Positions 6,146-6,818 of a DNA stretch of 6,818 nt are shown here, piece by piece. The stretch is taken from positions 1 to 6,818 of the forward strand of contig JABDJQ010000305.1 of assembly GCA_013002425.1 (NCBI GenBank). The letters run 5' to 3'. The position numbers and the translations under genes were made by a program. Source of the stretch: Gemmatimonadota bacterium. GTDB taxonomy: Bacteria > Orphanbacterota > Orphanbacteria > Orphanbacterales > Orphanbacteraceae. The number at the start of each line of letters is the position of its first letter. Positions within the stretch are counted from its first letter, which is position 1. Under the pieces are notes generated by a model that saw only the letters and a list, made by a program, of their open reading frames with translations, had not been told where the DNA came from and did not search any database.

Positions 6146-6153
6146 CTGTGGCC

Positions 6154-6818
6154 GTGAGCGCCCAAACGAAAACGAACCCGCTCGGGTTCCTGCTGCTGCT
6201 TCTGGCTTCGGCCGCCGTCTACGCCCCCGCGTGGGACGGCGATTTCCTGTGGGACGACGATTCCTACGTGACCGAAAACCGCACCCTCACCGAACCCGGA
6301 GGGCTGCGGGCCATCTGGTTCACTCCCGGCGCCACCACGCAGTACTATCCGCTCGTGCACACCACCTACTGGATCGAATCGCGACTCTGGGGATTCGATT
6401 CGCGCGGCTATCACATCGTGAACATCCTGCTGCACGCGATCAGTGCCATGCTCGTCGGAGCGATCCTGAGGCGCTTCGACCTTCCCGGGGCATTCGCCGC
6501 CTCCCTTCTCTTCGCCGTGCATCCGGTATGCGTCGAGTCGGTCGCGTGGATCACGGAACGGAAGAACGTGCTGAGCCTCGCGCTCGCGCTCGGGTCGATG
6601 CTGACGTATTTCCGGCATCGCGAGAAGGGCGGCGCCGGACTTCTGGCGGCCTCGGGCGCTCTGTTCCTCGGCGCCCTTCTCGCCAAGACCGTAGTCGCGT
6701 CACTACCGGCCGTGATCGCCGTCGTCATCTGGTGGAGAGAGGGGCGCGTGCCACGCAGGGACGCCCTCCGGCTCGCGCCGCTCTTCGCGATCGGGGCGTG
6801 CCTGGGACTCTTCACGGT
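6154..6818 (+). CDS. TMTC-like multi-spanning membrane glycosyltransferase, N-terminal part (cut by window edge)
   Basis: 221 codons are open to the right edge. The protein belongs to the large bacterial family of GT-C-like membrane proteins that resemble eukaryotic TMTC O-mannosyltransferases and normally end in TPR repeats; the TPR part would lie outside the window. Marks seen are: a first helix (about 10-27); the acidic first loop FLWDDDSYVTEN (31-42), where Asp is expected for catalysis; TTQYYPLVHTTYW (61-73); GYHIVNILLHA (85-95); LLFAVHPVCVESVAWITERKN in outline at 118-138; and a later helix with LLAKTVVASLP. All these match the family in order and spacing. The start could be GTG 6154 or GTG 6148, two codons earlier; 6154 fits the promoter-like element better. 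It is divergent from the ParA block and shares its intergenic region. Acceptor and donor are unknown. Confidence 0.88.
   Translation, partial: MSAQTKTNPLGFLLLLLASAAVYAPAWDGDFLWDDDSYVTENRTLTEPGGLRAIWFTPGATTQYYPLVHTTYWIESRLWGFDSRGYHIVNILLHAISAMLVGAILRRFDLPGAFAASLLFAVHPVCVESVAWITERKNVLSLALALGSMLTYFRHREKGGAGLLAASGALFLGALLAKTVVASLPAVIAVVIWWREGRVPRRDALRLAPLFAIGACLGLFT

Larger units (their letters stand above)
5895..6153. other. Divergent intergenic region between parA-CBM48 and the right-edge glycosyltransferase
   Basis: About 260 bases hold the leftward promoter, the parA leader with its hairpins, and the rightward start region of the last gene. A short minus-strand frame runs from ATG 6054 (or ATG 6033, preceded by GGAG at 4 bases) to TAG 5914. 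It passes straight through the terminator hairpin, whose T-run would encode Phe-Phe. It could be a leader peptide but has no run of one amino acid of the kind used by classical attenuators. I recognise no known riboswitch core. Confidence 0.6.

Overview
This is a GC-rich bacterial window, except for the first ~360 bases, which are visibly richer in A and T. Nearly all of it is one leftward (minus-strand) block of five genes. A divergent gene at the right edge and a fragment of an unrelated gene at the left edge complete it. No rRNA, tRNA, CRISPR, transposase or phage gene is visible. The organism cannot be named from the sequence. The large membrane glycosyltransferases with TPR or TMTC-like features and the high GC would suit a free-living Gram-negative-type lineage such as Planctomycetota, Acidobacteriota, Myxococcota or an Eisenbacteria-like group. 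That is a guess from protein style.

Left to right: (1) 1-116, minus, the N-terminus of a small membrane-anchored protein cut by the window edge. (2) 117-403, an AT-richer gap with small palindromes. (3) 404-2464, minus, a GT39/PMT-like integral membrane glycosyltransferase with a C-terminal TPR tail. (4) 2461-3600, minus, a DegT/DnrJ/EryC1 sugar aminotransferase, overlapping the glycosyltransferase start in an ATGA tetranucleotide. (5) 3648-4157 and (6) 4150-4800, minus, two soluble proteins of no recognised family that overlap by 8 bases. (7) 4797-5894, minus, a complete ParA/Soj-type ATPase fused to a C-terminal AMPK-type glycogen-binding domain (CBM48), overlapping the next gene in a GTGA tetranucleotide. 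(8) 5895-6153, a divergent intergenic region with a minus-strand promoter candidate, a ~185-base leader and an intrinsic-terminator-like hairpin just before the parA ribosome binding site. (9) 6154 to the end, plus, the N-terminal part of a TMTC-like multi-spanning glycosyltransferase.

The standout is the ParA-CBM48 fusion. ParA/MinD-type ATPases position DNA and also cargo such as carboxysomes (McdA) and chemoreceptor clusters. CBM48 binds alpha-1,4/1,6-glucans, and the residues that contact sugar in AMPK beta are kept here (W299, W336, N353; R329 in the lysine position). The simplest hypothesis is an ATPase that positions, partitions or senses a glucan body such as a glycogen granule, helped by the two unknown proteins translated from overlapping cistrons behind it. 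No ParB is encoded next to it. Downstream, the aminotransferase and membrane glycosyltransferase look like a translationally coupled pair that makes and transfers an amino sugar onto a surface or lipid-linked acceptor. Whether they act with the ParA module or are only co-directional is not decided by the sequence. The aminotransferase has a possible promoter of its own.
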